A stretch of DNA of 64,000 nt, taken from contig JAMWFC010000084.1 of assembly GCA_027475525.1 (NCBI GenBank), positions 50,258-114,257 of the forward strand. The letters are read 5' to 3'. The translations under genes were made by a program, and so were the position numbers. Below are positions 46,411 to 59,447 of this stretch, one piece after another. Positions within the stretch are counted from its first letter, which is position 1, and the number at the start of each line of letters is the position of its first letter. The notes beneath the pieces were generated by a model. The model was given only the letters and a program-made list of their open reading frames with translations, was not told the origin of the DNA and did not search any database. The stretch comes from Macrolepiota albuminosa. Taxonomy: Eukaryota > Basidiomycota > Agaricomycetes > Agaricales > Agaricaceae.

Positions 46411-46842
46411 ATGGCTGACGACGCAGGCGAAGTATGCTGTGGACTGTGCTGTAAGCTTCAAAGCTTTCGCATTGCTCATTGTACCTCTCAAGGATTCAAA
46501 TCACGAGGATATTTCTAGGTATCTGTTGTACATCTTCACTGCAGATGTGGACCCAAACAAGTACGTTTCTTTGTGCTAACGTCACCTTCACTTAATATTC
46601 TTTTCAAAGCTGGGTGGGGCTCAACCGGCTGTTGTAACGGCAACAGGCAAGCCGGATGCTGTAATTCTTGCTGCGGTGACTCGTTTGATGAAGATGCGTT
46701 TGATAAGGAGGTGAAAAAGGATATGGAGATGACGAGAGCGAGTACAAGTGCAGACGTAAAACCCACGACAACAGAACAGCCAACAAGTGGCCAAGCCATG
46801 ACGATACCAACGAGTAAACCAGAAACCATTCCAGAGCGCTGA
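46411..46842 (+). CDS. Small Cys-rich protein, 104 aa, three exons
   Basis: Exons 46411-46450, 46519-46560 and 46610-46842 join in frame with GT-AG introns. The product begins MADDAGEVCCGLC and has paired cysteines (CC, CC, CC) in the first 60 residues, including STGCCNGNRQAGCCNSCCGD, then an acidic SFDEDAFDKEVKKDMEM helix and a Thr/Pro-rich tail ending PETIPER. There is no signal peptide. Clustered cysteines of this kind in small fungal proteins are often palmitoylated or metal-binding; here that is inference. I do not know a named family. The second exon is the least certain. Confidence 0.6.
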
Positions 46843-49530
46843 CCACCCATTGACATTGATACATGCGTAGCATCAACTCTATGTCTTTGATATCCATTTT
46901 CATTAATATTCTTCCCATACTGGTATAGTTATTATCTGATTTCATCTTATTATTGCCAGGTCATTGTAGGTCCGTCTTGACTCGGAACGTGCTTTAACTG
47001 GAATAAGTTAGACTATCTATGACTACCCTCTTGTACTTATATATTGCGCTCGAAATCAGGGAAAGACGCAAATTGAGAATCTGTTTGGTCCGAACTCTTG
47101 TAAGACAATGTGTCGCGTCTTGTACCCCTAGGCTTCCTGTAACTGTACATAAAATACCTGCCACCATGCTCCATAAATCGATTTTATGATTACATATGAT
47201 GCATTGATGTTTTAGGCCGTTGAGAGTTGTGATTTAGTCAGTTCTCTTACAATATAGAAAAGACAACTAGTTGACCACAGACTATCCAGCATAGAGATCT
47301 CAAGATGAAATACGGTGAACTCAGGTTGCCAAGCACCTGGCGAGGAGAGGACCACAGGACCTCATGTAAGAATAAGATCCATCCCTGCAACAGGTGACTG
47401 CGGTTCTTGATATGGTTCTCGCGCTTGAAAAGGGCCCGGCTTCTTGAGCATCAACCAAAGAATTGGCTGCATCGATTAAAGAGCTTGGCTGAGTGGAATT
47501 GCCAAAAGGCTGGCCATGTCTCACTGCACGGCTTCCGGCGCCTGTCACATCATGAAGTGGATTCAATTTCCTCGACCACTAACTGTTCAAACGTTCAAAG
47601 TTTATGCAAATTACTTGGATTGTAACGTCTAGACACTTACCTATGGGCAACGTCCTGAATTATTTGGAGAACATGTGGGGACAGAATATATGGCAGTCGA
47701 AAAGACTCCAGACCATATAGATTAGACTTGGCCTCTGCCACTTCCTATCAACAAGATTAATGCAGGCGCTGTAATAGGCCGTCAATATAAATTCTCTGTA
47801 AGGAGATAACAAGGAATCAAGGGATTTGCCAGGCACGGCTTGTGCTGGGAAACCTCAGTGAAGGAATATGATCCTGGTTATGGGTTGGTCAAGGCTTTTG
47901 AGGGAGATAAAACAAATCCGACATAGTGTTTGATGAGGGTAATTGGAACGAAGAAAGCTAGCAATTGGTGTTCAAGTTTGAACATAACCCAGCCCCCCTT
48001 TTCTGACAATGGCCGGATCTTAGAATTCAAATCCACCATTTCACCAGTTTCCACAAGGGGTATCAAACAGCTGACGCTGACTTTAAAGCGCCATGTTCCG
48101 ACTGGGGAATGAATCGACACAAGAGGGCATTGATCAATGAGCGCCAATAGAACTTTGCCTTGGTGTAGGAAGTCAGAAATCTAGATAGGTTGAAAAGAGA
48201 GACACCATGACTAGGCTCTACCAAGAACACCATCCGCTATCAGTGAGATATAGGCAAGCACAAATTGAGCAGAAACTCTTTTGTTGACCCATGGGTCTTA
48301 TCTCCGCGCATCCGATCAGTCACGTGAATTCACCACATCATATGTCGTTTCTTCTTTTACAGCCTCAGTTGTTAACCACGACATTGGCTCAACACTGAGG
48401 CTGTGAGTGATCCATAGCTTATTCATTTTTTCTTACAAACATACTCATATGTTTTTACCTAGTTTTCTTAATTGTTTCTGTATAGTTTCTGTATAGCTGT
48501 ATAGTTCCGGGATTCCTTGAACTTTGATACTCAAGTACCCCTTCCAAAAGTAATTTGGCATACCCCTCCTTGTCAGCAAATCCCAGAGAGAAGGATAAAT
48601 ATCTTAAAAGGACCTTATGAGCAACTTTTCTTGGGATGCAAACTCAAATGGAATCCAATCTACCTGGAGGCAAGTTAGTGGGTCCAGCATGAAATATGTG
48701 GACATATTCTGACTGTCACTTGACTTGAAAGGTTACGACAACTCTAGATTAGTTTCTCTTCCACATATCCCATTATAGACACTAAGGCGTAAGACCTGAC
48801 ACAGGTGACATGAGAAAAGTTAGCAAGCGCTGCTCAGATGATTACTTTCATTATGACAGTAGACTTTGGCCTTGGAATGGAATGCAGTGCAAAAGTCAAC
48901 AATACTGCTGTTGAAGGTTATACGGGGTAAATTAAACTCCAACAGGGCAAGGTCACAAGGACACAGAACTTGTTATAAATGGCTGAGATACTCCACAAAC
49001 ATCTGGCAAATATACGTTCAATTGGCACAAGAATTCCTCTATCATTGGTCACACATTGGAAGAACCGGGAGACTCAAAGGGAAACGACCAGTTTTTCCTG
49101 AAGAAAGATCATCAGAAATTCAGAAGTGATTTTTGAGTCTTAAGCATATTTTCGGCTACCATTTCATTTAGACCTGTTGTATTGAGTGAATGTCTGGATG
49201 TGCTTATGAGTAATAAATTCTGTATCATGGTTTTAGACAGACAGAATAGACTAATTGACTGGAACAAACCTCTGATTCATCGGATGGCCCAGAACTTCAG
49301 TGAAGGACAAAAGTCATCGGAGAATTTTGCTCAAACAATTGCCAAGGTGCCAAATCGAATTCAAGCTTCCAACACACTAAACTTCTTGCTGAGGTGATCT
49401 GTCCAGCAAAGATGAAACTTTGATACAAGCGCAGCAATATCTGGAGATCTGTGACATGCACAGATATGAACAATATTTCTTGCCGACCTCCGACATTGTT
49501 CCTGAAAGTGGTAAGCGGTATACAGACTAA
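46843..49530. other. Intergenic, 2.7 kb
   Basis: No gene is supported. Short frames (47878-48147, 48866-49129, 49182-49397 and others) show no domain. It contains the second copy of a dispersed hairpin repeat at 48300-48407. It ends at the insertion site of the LINE. Confidence 0.4.
48300..48407. repeat. Dispersed hairpin repeat, copy 2
   Basis: It has the same order of elements as 25842-25950: ATCCGATCAGTCACGTGA, CCACATCAT, then arms ACAGCCTCAGTTGT / ACACTGAGGCTGT. The arm sequences have changed compensatorily relative to copy 1 (GTCTC to GCCTC with GAGAC to GAGGC). Confidence 0.7.
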
Positions 49531-49544
49531 GAATAAGAAAACAC
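49531..49544. repeat. Target-site duplication of the LINE, left copy
   Basis: GAATAAGAAAACAC at 49531-49544 is repeated exactly at 57567-57580 after the poly(A) tail. Confidence 0.95.
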
Positions 49545-49902
49545 GGGCAACTTGAACCCGGACCACCACCATGGTTACCGGAGAGGCACGTGCACAGAGC
49601 ACCTCTACCGCCCAAGGTGGGCCCAGAGCACTGGCGAAACCAAGGGACCCACAAACGGGCTATGTTATAGAAACACAGTCAGGTTGGCACTCTGAGTACA
49701 GGACTCTCCCCCCATGCCACTATACTGTGCGGAGAATGCACACGATGGCACCACACCCCCCTACACACAAAATACCGCAAGTCGAACATGACTGGTATAG
49801 AACACAAACCCAAACTCAATAAAAATCGTAAGAAATAGCCATCTGGGAGACATAAGGACCTCATGCTGCTCAGAGGGGGACGTAAGGTAGAACACGGAAA
49901 GA

Positions 49903-51893
49903 ATGAACCCCCTCCCGGCAAACGAAATAGCCGGAGAAAAAAAAAAAAGAAATGTAAAAAAGCAAAAGAACAAGCAGAACCAAGAAACCGGAACACCGAC
50001 CAGAACTATGGAGAGATCATCTAGCCCACTATCCGAACGCTCCTACGCCGAGGCGGTAACAGGATCCCCCAAAAGGTACTCGCCACAACCCAGGGCCATG
50101 CCACAAGCACAGAATGAAGCAAACCAAATGCAAGTGGACCCCCCCCAGGCATCGTCGCCCGGAATCCCCCTATCCTCCATGCCAATGGTACCAATGCAGG
50201 AGCAGATTGAGCCCGAAAAGCACACAAACGGGACCGCACCAATGGAAATCGAGGTGGACAACACCTTAGGACGTGCAAGCGAGGATGTAAACGCACTCCT
50301 GAACAACAGAGGCCCATTTGAAGGCTGGAAAACCGTAACACCTAAGAAAAACCGCAAGAAGGCCAGAAAGAACACCAAACCCCCCACGGACTCCCATAAA
50401 CGCCCACACACTGAATCCCCCCTGAAAGAGAGACAACCGAAACGCCAGGCGACCATAAACGGCAGTGAAATGAGCGACGACGAAGGAAATCGCCAGGGGT
50501 CGCCTAGCCCAAGCCCAGCCCTCTCTGTCTCCGCCCTAGACTATACAGATGAGGAGGAGATAAGGGCGAAAACAAGGCAGAGGGCGAGCATCACCCCAAA
50601 GGCCGAGGTAAAGCCACAGGCTAATGCAGATCCCACGAGCACGTACAGAGGAACACCACGCGTGGTAAGACACCGGAATATAAGCAGAACCCTACTGAAA
50701 CCGGAGATCTAGTTACCGCATAACCACACAAGGGCCCACAGAGAACAAAGCCCGATGGAGGTGTCCACACCCAACATAGCGGCCCACGACGAAGGAGGTG
50801 GTAACGACCCTGACGCAGACGATCCAGAACTGTGGTTCGAAACCACTGAGGGGGATATCACGACAAATGGCAAAGGCCTGCACAGGACGGTGACCCCTCC
50901 AGGAGGGTGGCCGAGGGTATACCTGGCAGCGAACCCTGCCTTTAATATAGCCCCCGAGACACTGAATGACTGGGAAGACATAGCTGAACACGCTTGTATC
51001 GCGCTAGGTACGAATACTCAGAAACTGGCAAGATGAAAACTGGGGACGCGATTAAGGACCTGATAAAAAGACTAGTATACATTGAGCATGATGAAAGCGT
51101 CGCGGTAATATTCCCGGACCAAGATCTACCCCCAAAAAACGACAACCGCTACCCACACCCCTACCACCTCTTAGTGGTGGGCCTAGACCCACAACAAGCA
51201 CAGAGGCTGCTGGACCTGGAGGTCGTCGCAACACCAGAGGCAACAGTCTTCTTCTTGCCATGAGACCCAGCCAGGTCCCTGTATATTCTCACGATGAAAG
51301 GCCTTACCTACAACAATACGGGAGGGGCAAGGGAGCTTGTGGAGGATCTGGCGAGACGCACCTTTCGCATGTCCCCCGAAATACGCGCGATGATCGAACA
51401 CCACTCGACCCAGTCCACAGAAGAGGAACTCGACAGAGTCCTCAACATTCGAGCCTCTTTCCTGCCAATAAAGCACCGCTCAAACACCTTCCGATGCTGG
51501 AACCTTTACTTCATCAACGACCCCGGCTACGACAAAGACGAGTACAAACTCCTGCGGAAGAGAATGAGGGCGTGCACCTTTAAAACCCTGGCCTTTGGTA
51601 AAGGCCATGCACTGACGGGAACAGACGAGCAGCCCATTTGCACCGGATGCAAGTCAGCTGACCACGACTCATACAACTGCCCATTCTCGAAGCTCCCAGG
51701 TTGGCTTGGCTACAGACCCAACGGCCCCGGAGACAGAGCAGGTACGACGGACTTTGCAGATGAGGAGTACAGCCAAAAGAGATCACGCCAGACAAGCACA
51801 AACAGGAGAGGAAACTACCCCCCATGGTACAGGGGAGGCAACTACAGGGGCCGAGGTGATGGATTCCCACAGAGAGGAAGAGGTCGCACGTAA
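49903..51893 (+). pseudogene. LINE ORF1 (gag-like, CCHC zinc knuckle)
   Basis: Nucleic-acid-binding ORF1 protein. The first part (49903-50712) is Lys-, Pro- and Ser-rich (GEKKKRNVKKQKNKQ; RSYAEAVTG). A TAG at 50710-50712 interrupts, then the same frame runs to 51036. The reading continues in another frame from about 50994 to 51893, with a TGA at 51261-51263. The C-terminal part has RSNTFRCWNLYFIND, the knuckle CTGCKSADHDSYNC (C-x2-C-x4-H-x4-C) and an RGG-like tail GGNYRGRGDGFPQRGRGRT. The breaks inactivate it. Confidence 0.85.
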
Positions 51894-51987
51894 ATAGAAA
51901 TACAGAATACATGTCCAATATAACATCGCGCTGAACACCTGCCCCAAATGACAACGGAACTACACCAGAAAAAGACCGAAAGCACAG

Positions 51988-54900
51988 ATGCATACACAAG
52001 CGCACCCCCCCCCCCAAACATCAAACTTTAACACAATCATGAATAGCAAGCAAAAGGTAATGAATATAACAACTAACAACGGCGAATCTCAACAGGTCAA
52101 CGGCTACAGCTCCCCGGGGGAAGGAGGGAGACGCGACCCGGCCACCGATCGCACTCCTGATGATCTCCTCCAGGGATTCGGAGGTGAAGATCCAGAAAGG
52201 ATGCAGGCCGAGTGTGCCGAAACGGTCACAGCGACCGCTGACGATGTGACAGAAACATCCGACCCCCAACAAATGAGGAACCCCACAACGCGGGAGGCCC
52301 AGAAAGGACCCATAGGGCACGATACAATTGAGGCAATACAAAGCCAGCCCCCACGCAAAAGCCGTGACCTTGGAACAGAGGACATAAATCCGGACGAACT
52401 AATCCCCGGTGTAAGGCAACATGAAGCGGAAAGCGACGACCGCACCGCAGGAAATATAGAAGAACTCGGAGGAAAAAAGGCAGGGAAAAGACCGGGATGA
52501 GGAGCCCTGAGAATAGCATCACTCAACATTAAAGGAGCGGGATCAACTGGCACGAACCATAAATGGGGCGAAATTAGCCATCTCATGATCAGGGAGAGGA
52601 TAGACATCCTGACGGTACAGGAAACACATCTGACTGAAGAGAACAGGAGGAAGCTAAACAAAACATATGAGAAACGACTCCACTTTATCTCGACGTTAGA
52701 TGAATCGACCCCGAACAAAATGGGGATCGCGGTAATACTAAACAAGAACACCACAAGATGGCAGGATGCCAGTTCAGAAGTAGTAATAAGGGGAAGGGCA
52801 CTTCTGGTAGACATACCGTGGTCTCAGGACAGGGTGCTCGCATGCCTGGCAGTATATGCCCCAAATAGAGCAAGTCGGAACAAAGAATTCTGGGAACGAA
52901 TAAGCAAACACTGGGAAAAAGAGAAATGGGAGAAACCTACGTGCATACTGGGGGACTTCAATGTAGTAGAGGACTCCGCTGATCGCCTCCCTCCACACAG
53001 CGACCCTGCAGCAACAACTGATGCCCTAGCGGACATGAAAGTACAACTAAGTATGGTCGACGGCTGGAGAAGGGAACACCCGACCGATACAGACTTCACG
53101 TACCGTGTGGAAAACGGTGGCATACAGTCCAGAATAGACCGAATATACGTGCAAGAAACCCTCCTCGACTACACGCATGAGTGGAAAATAGAAAGATCCG
53201 GAATAGAGACGGACCATAGACTAGTGAGCATGAGCATAGTGAATCCCTGGGCGCCACACCAAGGCCCTGGCAGGTACGCCATGCCACTCTTCCTACTAGA
53301 ACACGAGCCTCTGGTGGATAAGCTAAACGAGCTCGGAGAAGAGTACTATAACAAGATCAAAGATTCGAAAGAAAACCGCACCGCAGACTACAACCCACAG
53401 AGAACGCACAAAAAAATGAAAGACGACATGCTAAAGGTGATAAGACAGCATGCGAAGGGCCTCACCGCAAAAATAGACCAAAACATCGCAAACCTGGAAA
53501 AAGACAGACAAAAAATACTGAACGACAACAGTTGGGATGATAGACGAAAGTGCGAGGAAACGGCTATGCTGGATGAGAGGATAAGGGACCTCAAAAGAAC
53601 GAAGATGCTGAGGGCAAGAGACAACACACAAACTAAATTCTTCATTGAAGGTGAAGTGCTGAGAAAACCGTGGATAAACGCCAATAAGGAGACACCCCCA
53701 AGGGACGTAATAGTGGCGCTACGCGACAAAGAAAGACTAAACAGCCCCCTTGTCCGACGCTCGGACAAAATGACTAACCTGGCGAAGGAGTATCACGAGA
53801 AGCTGCAGGAAGAAGACCAAATAACAGACCCCCATGAACACAACCTTAGCATAGAGGAAGTCTTAGTGCACGTAAATAAGAGGCTGAGAAAGGAACAAAC
53901 CGAACAAATGAAGACAAACGTGACGGCAGAGGAGGTCCGAGAAGCGCTAGAAAAACTCCCAAATGGGAAGGCAGCAGGGCTAGATGGTATTCCACAGGAA
54001 GTCTGGAAAAGCCTCATGAGAACACCAAACAAGGACGAAGGTGAGGAGAACGCACCCCAAGAACGAGATGGGAGGGAAAACAGAAACTTCGACATCGTGG
54101 AGTACCTGACAATACTGTATAACGACATAGAGGACTTCGGGATGGTCGAGAAGACAGACTTTGCAAACGGATGGATGTGCCCAATCTACAAAAAGGGCGA
54201 TAAGACAGATATAGGGAACTACAGGCCAATCACAGTTCTAAACACAGACTATAAGATACTCACTAAAGTACTCGCAAATAGGCTAACCAAAGTAACGCCA
54301 GACATTATACACCGAGACCAAGCGGGCTTTATGAAGGGACGTCGCATAGAAGACCAAACGGAATTGGCGAACCTGATCCTAGAATGGGGAGAGAAGAGAG
54401 GGACAAACGGCATGTTAGTCTGCCTAGACCAAGAAAAGGCATACGACAAGATAAGACATACCTTCTTATGGGAGACCCTCAGAAAATTCGGCTTCCCTGA
54501 AAAGTTTATCGACACGATAAGAGCGCTATATAGAGATGCAGAAACAACAGTAATCATAAACGGGGAGAAAAGCGAACCCTTTAAGGTCACCCGGGGGGTC
54601 AGGCAAGGCGACCCGATGTCATGCCTCCTTTTTAACTTAGCGATAGAGTCACTTGCCCAGATGCTAAGAAACTCACCACTAAAGGGAATAGAAATCGAGG
54701 GCGAGGTCGAGCGATTGATCGCGAAGTTCTTCGCCGATGACACAACTGTTTACCTGTCTCAAGACGACGACATAAGGGACCTACAAAACATACTAACGAA
54801 ATGGTGTAAAGCGTCCGGGGGTAGGTTCAACACTCCAAAAACCACGATAGTACCCATAGGCGGGAAGGATTTCAGAAGAAACCTAACAGAAACGAGGAAG

Positions 54901-57366
54901 GTGTCAGAGACCAGCCACAAAATCCCAGAAGAAATAAGAATCGCACGAGACGGAGAGGCTACGCGCCTCCTAGGCGCCTTTATTGGGAACGGCGTCAACA
55001 ACCCAAGCGTGTGGACCCCCACCATAGAGAAAATCACGAAAGACTTAGATAGATGGGATAAGAGCCACCCCACAATAGACGGACGCCGCCTGATAATTGG
55101 GATGGTAGTCGGCGGCCGCACCCAATACCGCACGTGCGTACAGGGTATGCCACCTGAAATAGAACAGAGGTTAATAAAAACAATAAGGAGATTTATATGG
55201 GGAGGAATTTCGCACCCGACGGTGGGCCTAGACACTCTCTATAGACCTGTCGAGCAAGGAGGAAAGAAGCTCCTAGACCTCAGGGCGAGAAACGAAGCCA
55301 TTGACCTAATGAAAACCAAAAGGTTCCTAGACATGAGCGTGACGAGACCAACATGGGCAAAGATTGCGGACTCACTAATAGAAATAAACCTGAATAAGAA
55401 ATGGAGGATTGACGGACAAGGAACATACCAGAACATATTCCTACAGTCCCTAACGGTAGACACGAGGGCGAGCGAGAAGGGCTTGCCCAGGTCTATGAAA
55501 AGGATGATACGGACAGCGCAAAAACACGGAGTAAGCCTGCCACCCACGAAACTGGAACCGGGAACAAGACTGAACATGCCAATATGGTACCACACAGGAT
55601 TGATTGGATCGAAGCACCCAGGTTTCAACTCAACCACCGGAAAGTGCCAGAGGGAAAACCATGGGATAAGGTCAGTAGGGGACCTGGTCCAACTCATCAA
55701 ACAAACTAACCAGGCACTGAATCAAACACATAAACCAAGAAAAAACTGTAAGTGCGCGTGCTGCAAAGAAATGAGGAGGAAAGGGTGCAGAAACCCGAAC
55801 AAATGTGGCGCGAGTGCCAGGAAGCTTCTGAATGCCCTAGGCCATAGATGGAACCCTCTTGACCTAAAGGACCTAAAAGACGGACAGATAAACGACGGAT
55901 TTAGGGACCTCATAAGAAACAATAAATCCAACCTCTTCGACAAAAGAATACACACCACGACGTCCATCAAAGACTGTTTCAGAGTCTTCGCAAATGAAAA
56001 AGGAGAACAACAAAACGGGGAGGTCCCAAGTGAGGAAAGACCACAGAGAAAGGGACCAGCGGGGTGGATCAAAGTCTATACAGATGGATCCTGCGAAAAT
56101 AACGGATATGAGAATGCTACCGCAGGAGCGGGGCTATGGTATGGCAATGACGACCCACGAAACGTAGCGGCGAGAGTCCCGTAACACCTAGACCAGTCAA
56201 ACAATGCGGGAGAGGCACTAGCGATACTGCTAGCGGTGCAACAAGCAGACCCCGACGACCACCTGGAAGTACTCAGCGACTCGAAAATTACAATAGAGGC
56301 GCTAACAAAGAACCTAAGGGAATGGGAAGATAAGGGCTGGATAGGCATAAAAAACAAGGAAATACTGCAGGCCACAGTCTCCAAGATGAGAGCGAGGGCG
56401 GGCCAGACCGTCCTCACCAAAGTCAAAGGCCACAGCGGCCTGGAAGGCAACAAGAAAGCCGATGAACTGGCAAAGAAGGGGACCAAGATGAGTAGCGAAC
56501 TCCGAATTAAAGACGCGCTCACAAAAAGGGAAGGAAACTACGCGCTAGGAGCAAAACTAAGCGTAATGTCCCAGGCACAGCTGTACAAAGGGGTACTAGA
56601 AGGAACACCCCCCCCGGCGAGAAGGAGTACGGTCATAAACCTAGATAGAATAAGGTGGGCCGTAAATGACCTAAACGGCGACCCACTGTCGGATCAAAGC
56701 ATATGGAAAGCACTGAGGGACAAAACTCTAACAAAAGAGTCAAGAGCCTTCCTGTGGAAGGCGACACATAATGCGTACAAAGTGGGGGAATATTGGACTA
56801 ATATCCCGAACTACGAATCGAGGGGATGGTGCCACATATGCGACGCCGAAGAGGGCTTAGAACACATCCTAACCCAGTGCAAGGCAACTGGGCAGAAAGA
56901 AATCTGGAGGCAAACCGGAAGACTATGCGAGCAACAAGGCCTAAAATGGCCTCAACCCAACCTGGGGCTGATCCTTGGATGCAACCTAGCACGGCCAGAA
57001 GTCGAGAGAGGTGAGAAAACAGAGGCAAGTAATAGACTGTTCCGAGTTGCCGTATCTGAGTCCACTCGCCTGATTTGGAAACTGAGATGCGACTGGAAAA
57101 TAAGAAGAGAAGCAGACCCCGAAAAGGTCATAACGGAAGACGAGGTTGTCCATAGATGGAACAATATGATCGCCAAAAGACTGAAATTGGACTGCCTGGC
57201 GTCGGAAGAAAGGAGATACGGGAAAAGGGCCCTGGACAGGAGACTAGTAGCAAACACCTGGGGTACCCTCATTACAGATAACTTAGCACCACATAAAGCG
57301 TGGAGATCGGCATTAAGGGTTTTAGTGGGTATGGGAGTCGACCGCCCCCCAGGGCGGAATAGATAA
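51988..57366 (+). pseudogene. LINE ORF2: endonuclease, reverse transcriptase, RNase H; two in-frame stops
   Basis: One frame of 1793 codons broken only by TGA at 52498-52500 and TAA at 56182-56184. The APE-type endonuclease starts LRIASLNIKGAG, with VQETHL, GDFNVVEDSADR and ETDHR giving the catalytic Glu, Asp/Asn and His. The RT has NGKAAGLDGIPQEVW, NYRPITVLNTDYKI, DQAGFMKGRR, LDQEKAYDKI, GVRQGDPMSCLLFN and the active site FADDTTVYL. A Cys-rich linker CKCACCKEMRRKGCRNPNKC follows. RNase H has YTDGSCENNG, NNAGEA, VLSDSKITI and VKGHSGLEGNKKADELAKKG, so its catalytic residues remain. The C-terminus has the CHICDAEEGLEHILTQC zinc motif. The first stop precedes the endonuclease by only a few residues and is consistent with CGA to TGA. 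Confidence 0.93.
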
Positions 57367-57521
57367 GCAACGACCCGAGCCCCACACACTGTGCGTAACA
57401 GGCATTTCCCTTAGGTGGGCCGAAAATGGAACTTAGAATAAATGGAATACAACGCGAGATAGATCATTCTGGTACCTAGAAGCTAACTGATGTAGATACG
57501 TCTAGGAACTAATAGAACCAC

Positions 57522-57522
<1 letters not shown>

Positions 57523-57566
<44 letters not shown>
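57523..57566 (+). other. Poly(A) tail of the LINE
   Basis: Forty-four uninterrupted A follow ACCACC and are followed directly by the right TSD copy. Confidence 0.95.
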
Positions 57567-57568
<2 letters not shown>

Positions 57569-57580
57569 ATAAGAAAACAC
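57567..57580. repeat. Target-site duplication of the LINE, right copy
   Basis: Identical to 49531-49544. Confidence 0.95.
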
Positions 57581-59447
57581 ACCGCTGGGATGGAGAGCTG
57601 CACATCTATGCTTGAACAAGGTAAGGTCCTGTCGCATCTGAAACGTATCTAAGTCTCATACTCTCGGTACAAGTATGCTCCAATAGATCAAGAACTTCTG
57701 AATGTATTTGTACCGGATGCGCTTTGTATATGTAGCCACACAATTTGGGACGTGTATAGTAGGGAAAATGGCCAGATATAATTATCATGAGTATTAATAC
57801 TAGATTTGGGGGATTCACCTGAGGTTGAGCGCTAATAGTTTAAAAAACGCTGTATATTGCTGCATTGCTGGGCCAACAACATTAACTGATTAAAGCTTGA
57901 ATACAATGTGAAGACAATTTCAGTGTGCTGAGAGGAACTAAAGACTTGGAAGAACTTTCCAGAACTTACCACGCGTACAGTATCAAGTGAAACACAGCGC
58001 AATTACACATGCCAATTGAATATATCATGGGGTGACCCTGTTAGACCTATTATACTGAATTCTGGCAGAGCCAGGTCTATAAGGCGTTACTGTGTGGTTG
58101 TCTGGTGTGCAAAGAGTTCACACCGAAAAAAAAATATCTCAGGAGACAATAAGTGTTTTTTTTCCACATCAGATAACCCCACAGTACAGCTCCTTACGAT
58201 GACGCACCTGTAGCCCGGACCCAAACCACCCCACCCTTTCAATCTGACAAAAATCCTTTCCTCAGCAATAATACATCGTTAGCACTGGTAACTTTGTAGG
58301 AAGATGTATTCACAAAACCTAACACACTTCCAACTTAGTCTGAGCTGAGATGAGGGCTGATTGTTGAGTCCCTTCATTATCGATGGTCAAGGCGTTTCCC
58401 ACGGGCAAAGCGGAGTTTTAACATGTCGTTGACTATATATATCTGAGTCTGAAGAAGGACGACATTACTTATCTGATGACAATCAATCTAGAGATAAACT
58501 TGACAATGGACAACTGTCAGCTGTAAGGTTACCCCAACATGTCAAATACCTCTATTCCGAGTCGTACACCGTTTATTCCACACACACACAACAACCTACC
58601 GAATCTTGCAGGTCCGTCGAGTCCCCTTTCACTGAACCATATTCTGGTAGTTATGCTGACAACTTGATAGTTTTTAATCGAGTCTGACTAACGTGTGACA
58701 TATCTGTGATGTTCGACTGGGAACGGCCCGAAACTACAGGTAGTATGGTTTTCCAGAACTGATGATCAACCTTCTAACTCGAGCCTCGAGCTTGGGTTGG
58801 CCTTCGAATCACAACGTGCCATGTGGTATATGATTGATTGCTTGTCGAGTAGTGTCAAGGAGTCCCTGCGATTCATTGCCTCTGCACGTGGTCTACACGT
58901 CTTCATTGGCATTGAATGGATGTTTGAATGAACTGACTGTCACTTCTCATAAATATCTCATCGTTGCCCGTTATGAGCGGCACTGGACTATCAGCCCTGG
59001 ATTCAATTTGAGGCCTCCAGCTCCATCAGCATGCCGGCAGGCCAACGTGTTCAATCTCATCGGATTACTAGTAATCGCTTTTTCATGCTTGCATGGTTTC
59101 CCGGGGTTCTTTATCTCTCCTGAAACATATAATGGTAGGATCGCACTTCTATCCATCTTGATGTGTATTGCCTCCAGCGCCTACTGACTGTTGTTACTTA
59201 GACTGTTGGCAGCAGCCAGTACCTTTGGCGACTCTGTTTTACTAAGCTGGAAAAGTTGTCCACGATTGCGCCTTTGGACAGATGGGCGGCGAGAGGTGTC
59301 ACTTTGAGAACGGTATTTTCAATCCTCAAACATCAAATGTCAGGATCCTTGGTGAGGATGTCGACTGATATCTGTCAATAGATCCTTACATAAATCTTTT
59401 GGCATCGAAAAACCTGAAGACGATATTTTCTCGCTCTTGTCACAAAA
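57581..59447. other. Intergenic between the LINE and the 76-aa gene
   Basis: This is the continuation of the sequence interrupted at 49530. A TATATATATC box lies near 58434 but no gene follows it clearly. The frame at 58834-59187 has no recognisable domain, so I do not call it. Confidence 0.4.

Larger units (their letters stand above)
49545..57566 (+). mobile_element. Full-length Tad-like LINE (non-LTR retrotransposon)
   Basis: An 8.0-kb element flanked by a perfect 14-bp TSD and ending in 44 A (57523-57566). It encodes ORF1 with a CCHC knuckle and ORF2 with APE endonuclease, reverse transcriptase, Cys-rich linker, RNase H and a C-terminal zinc-binding segment. The perfect TSD and long A tail imply a fairly recent insertion. 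ORF1 has two stops and one frame change, and ORF2 has two in-frame stops, so this copy is not autonomous. The 3' UTR contains a CACACACTGTGCGTAA block shared with the second LINE at 60.4 kb. Confidence 0.95.

Noticed and set aside
52104..52814. Long minus-strand frames opposite the LINE ORFs
   Set aside because: They are shadows of the strongly biased A-rich plus-strand coding sequence and contain no known domain.
58834..59187. A 117-codon frame with a hydrophobic stretch
   Set aside because: No family resemblance, and composition like non-coding DNA.
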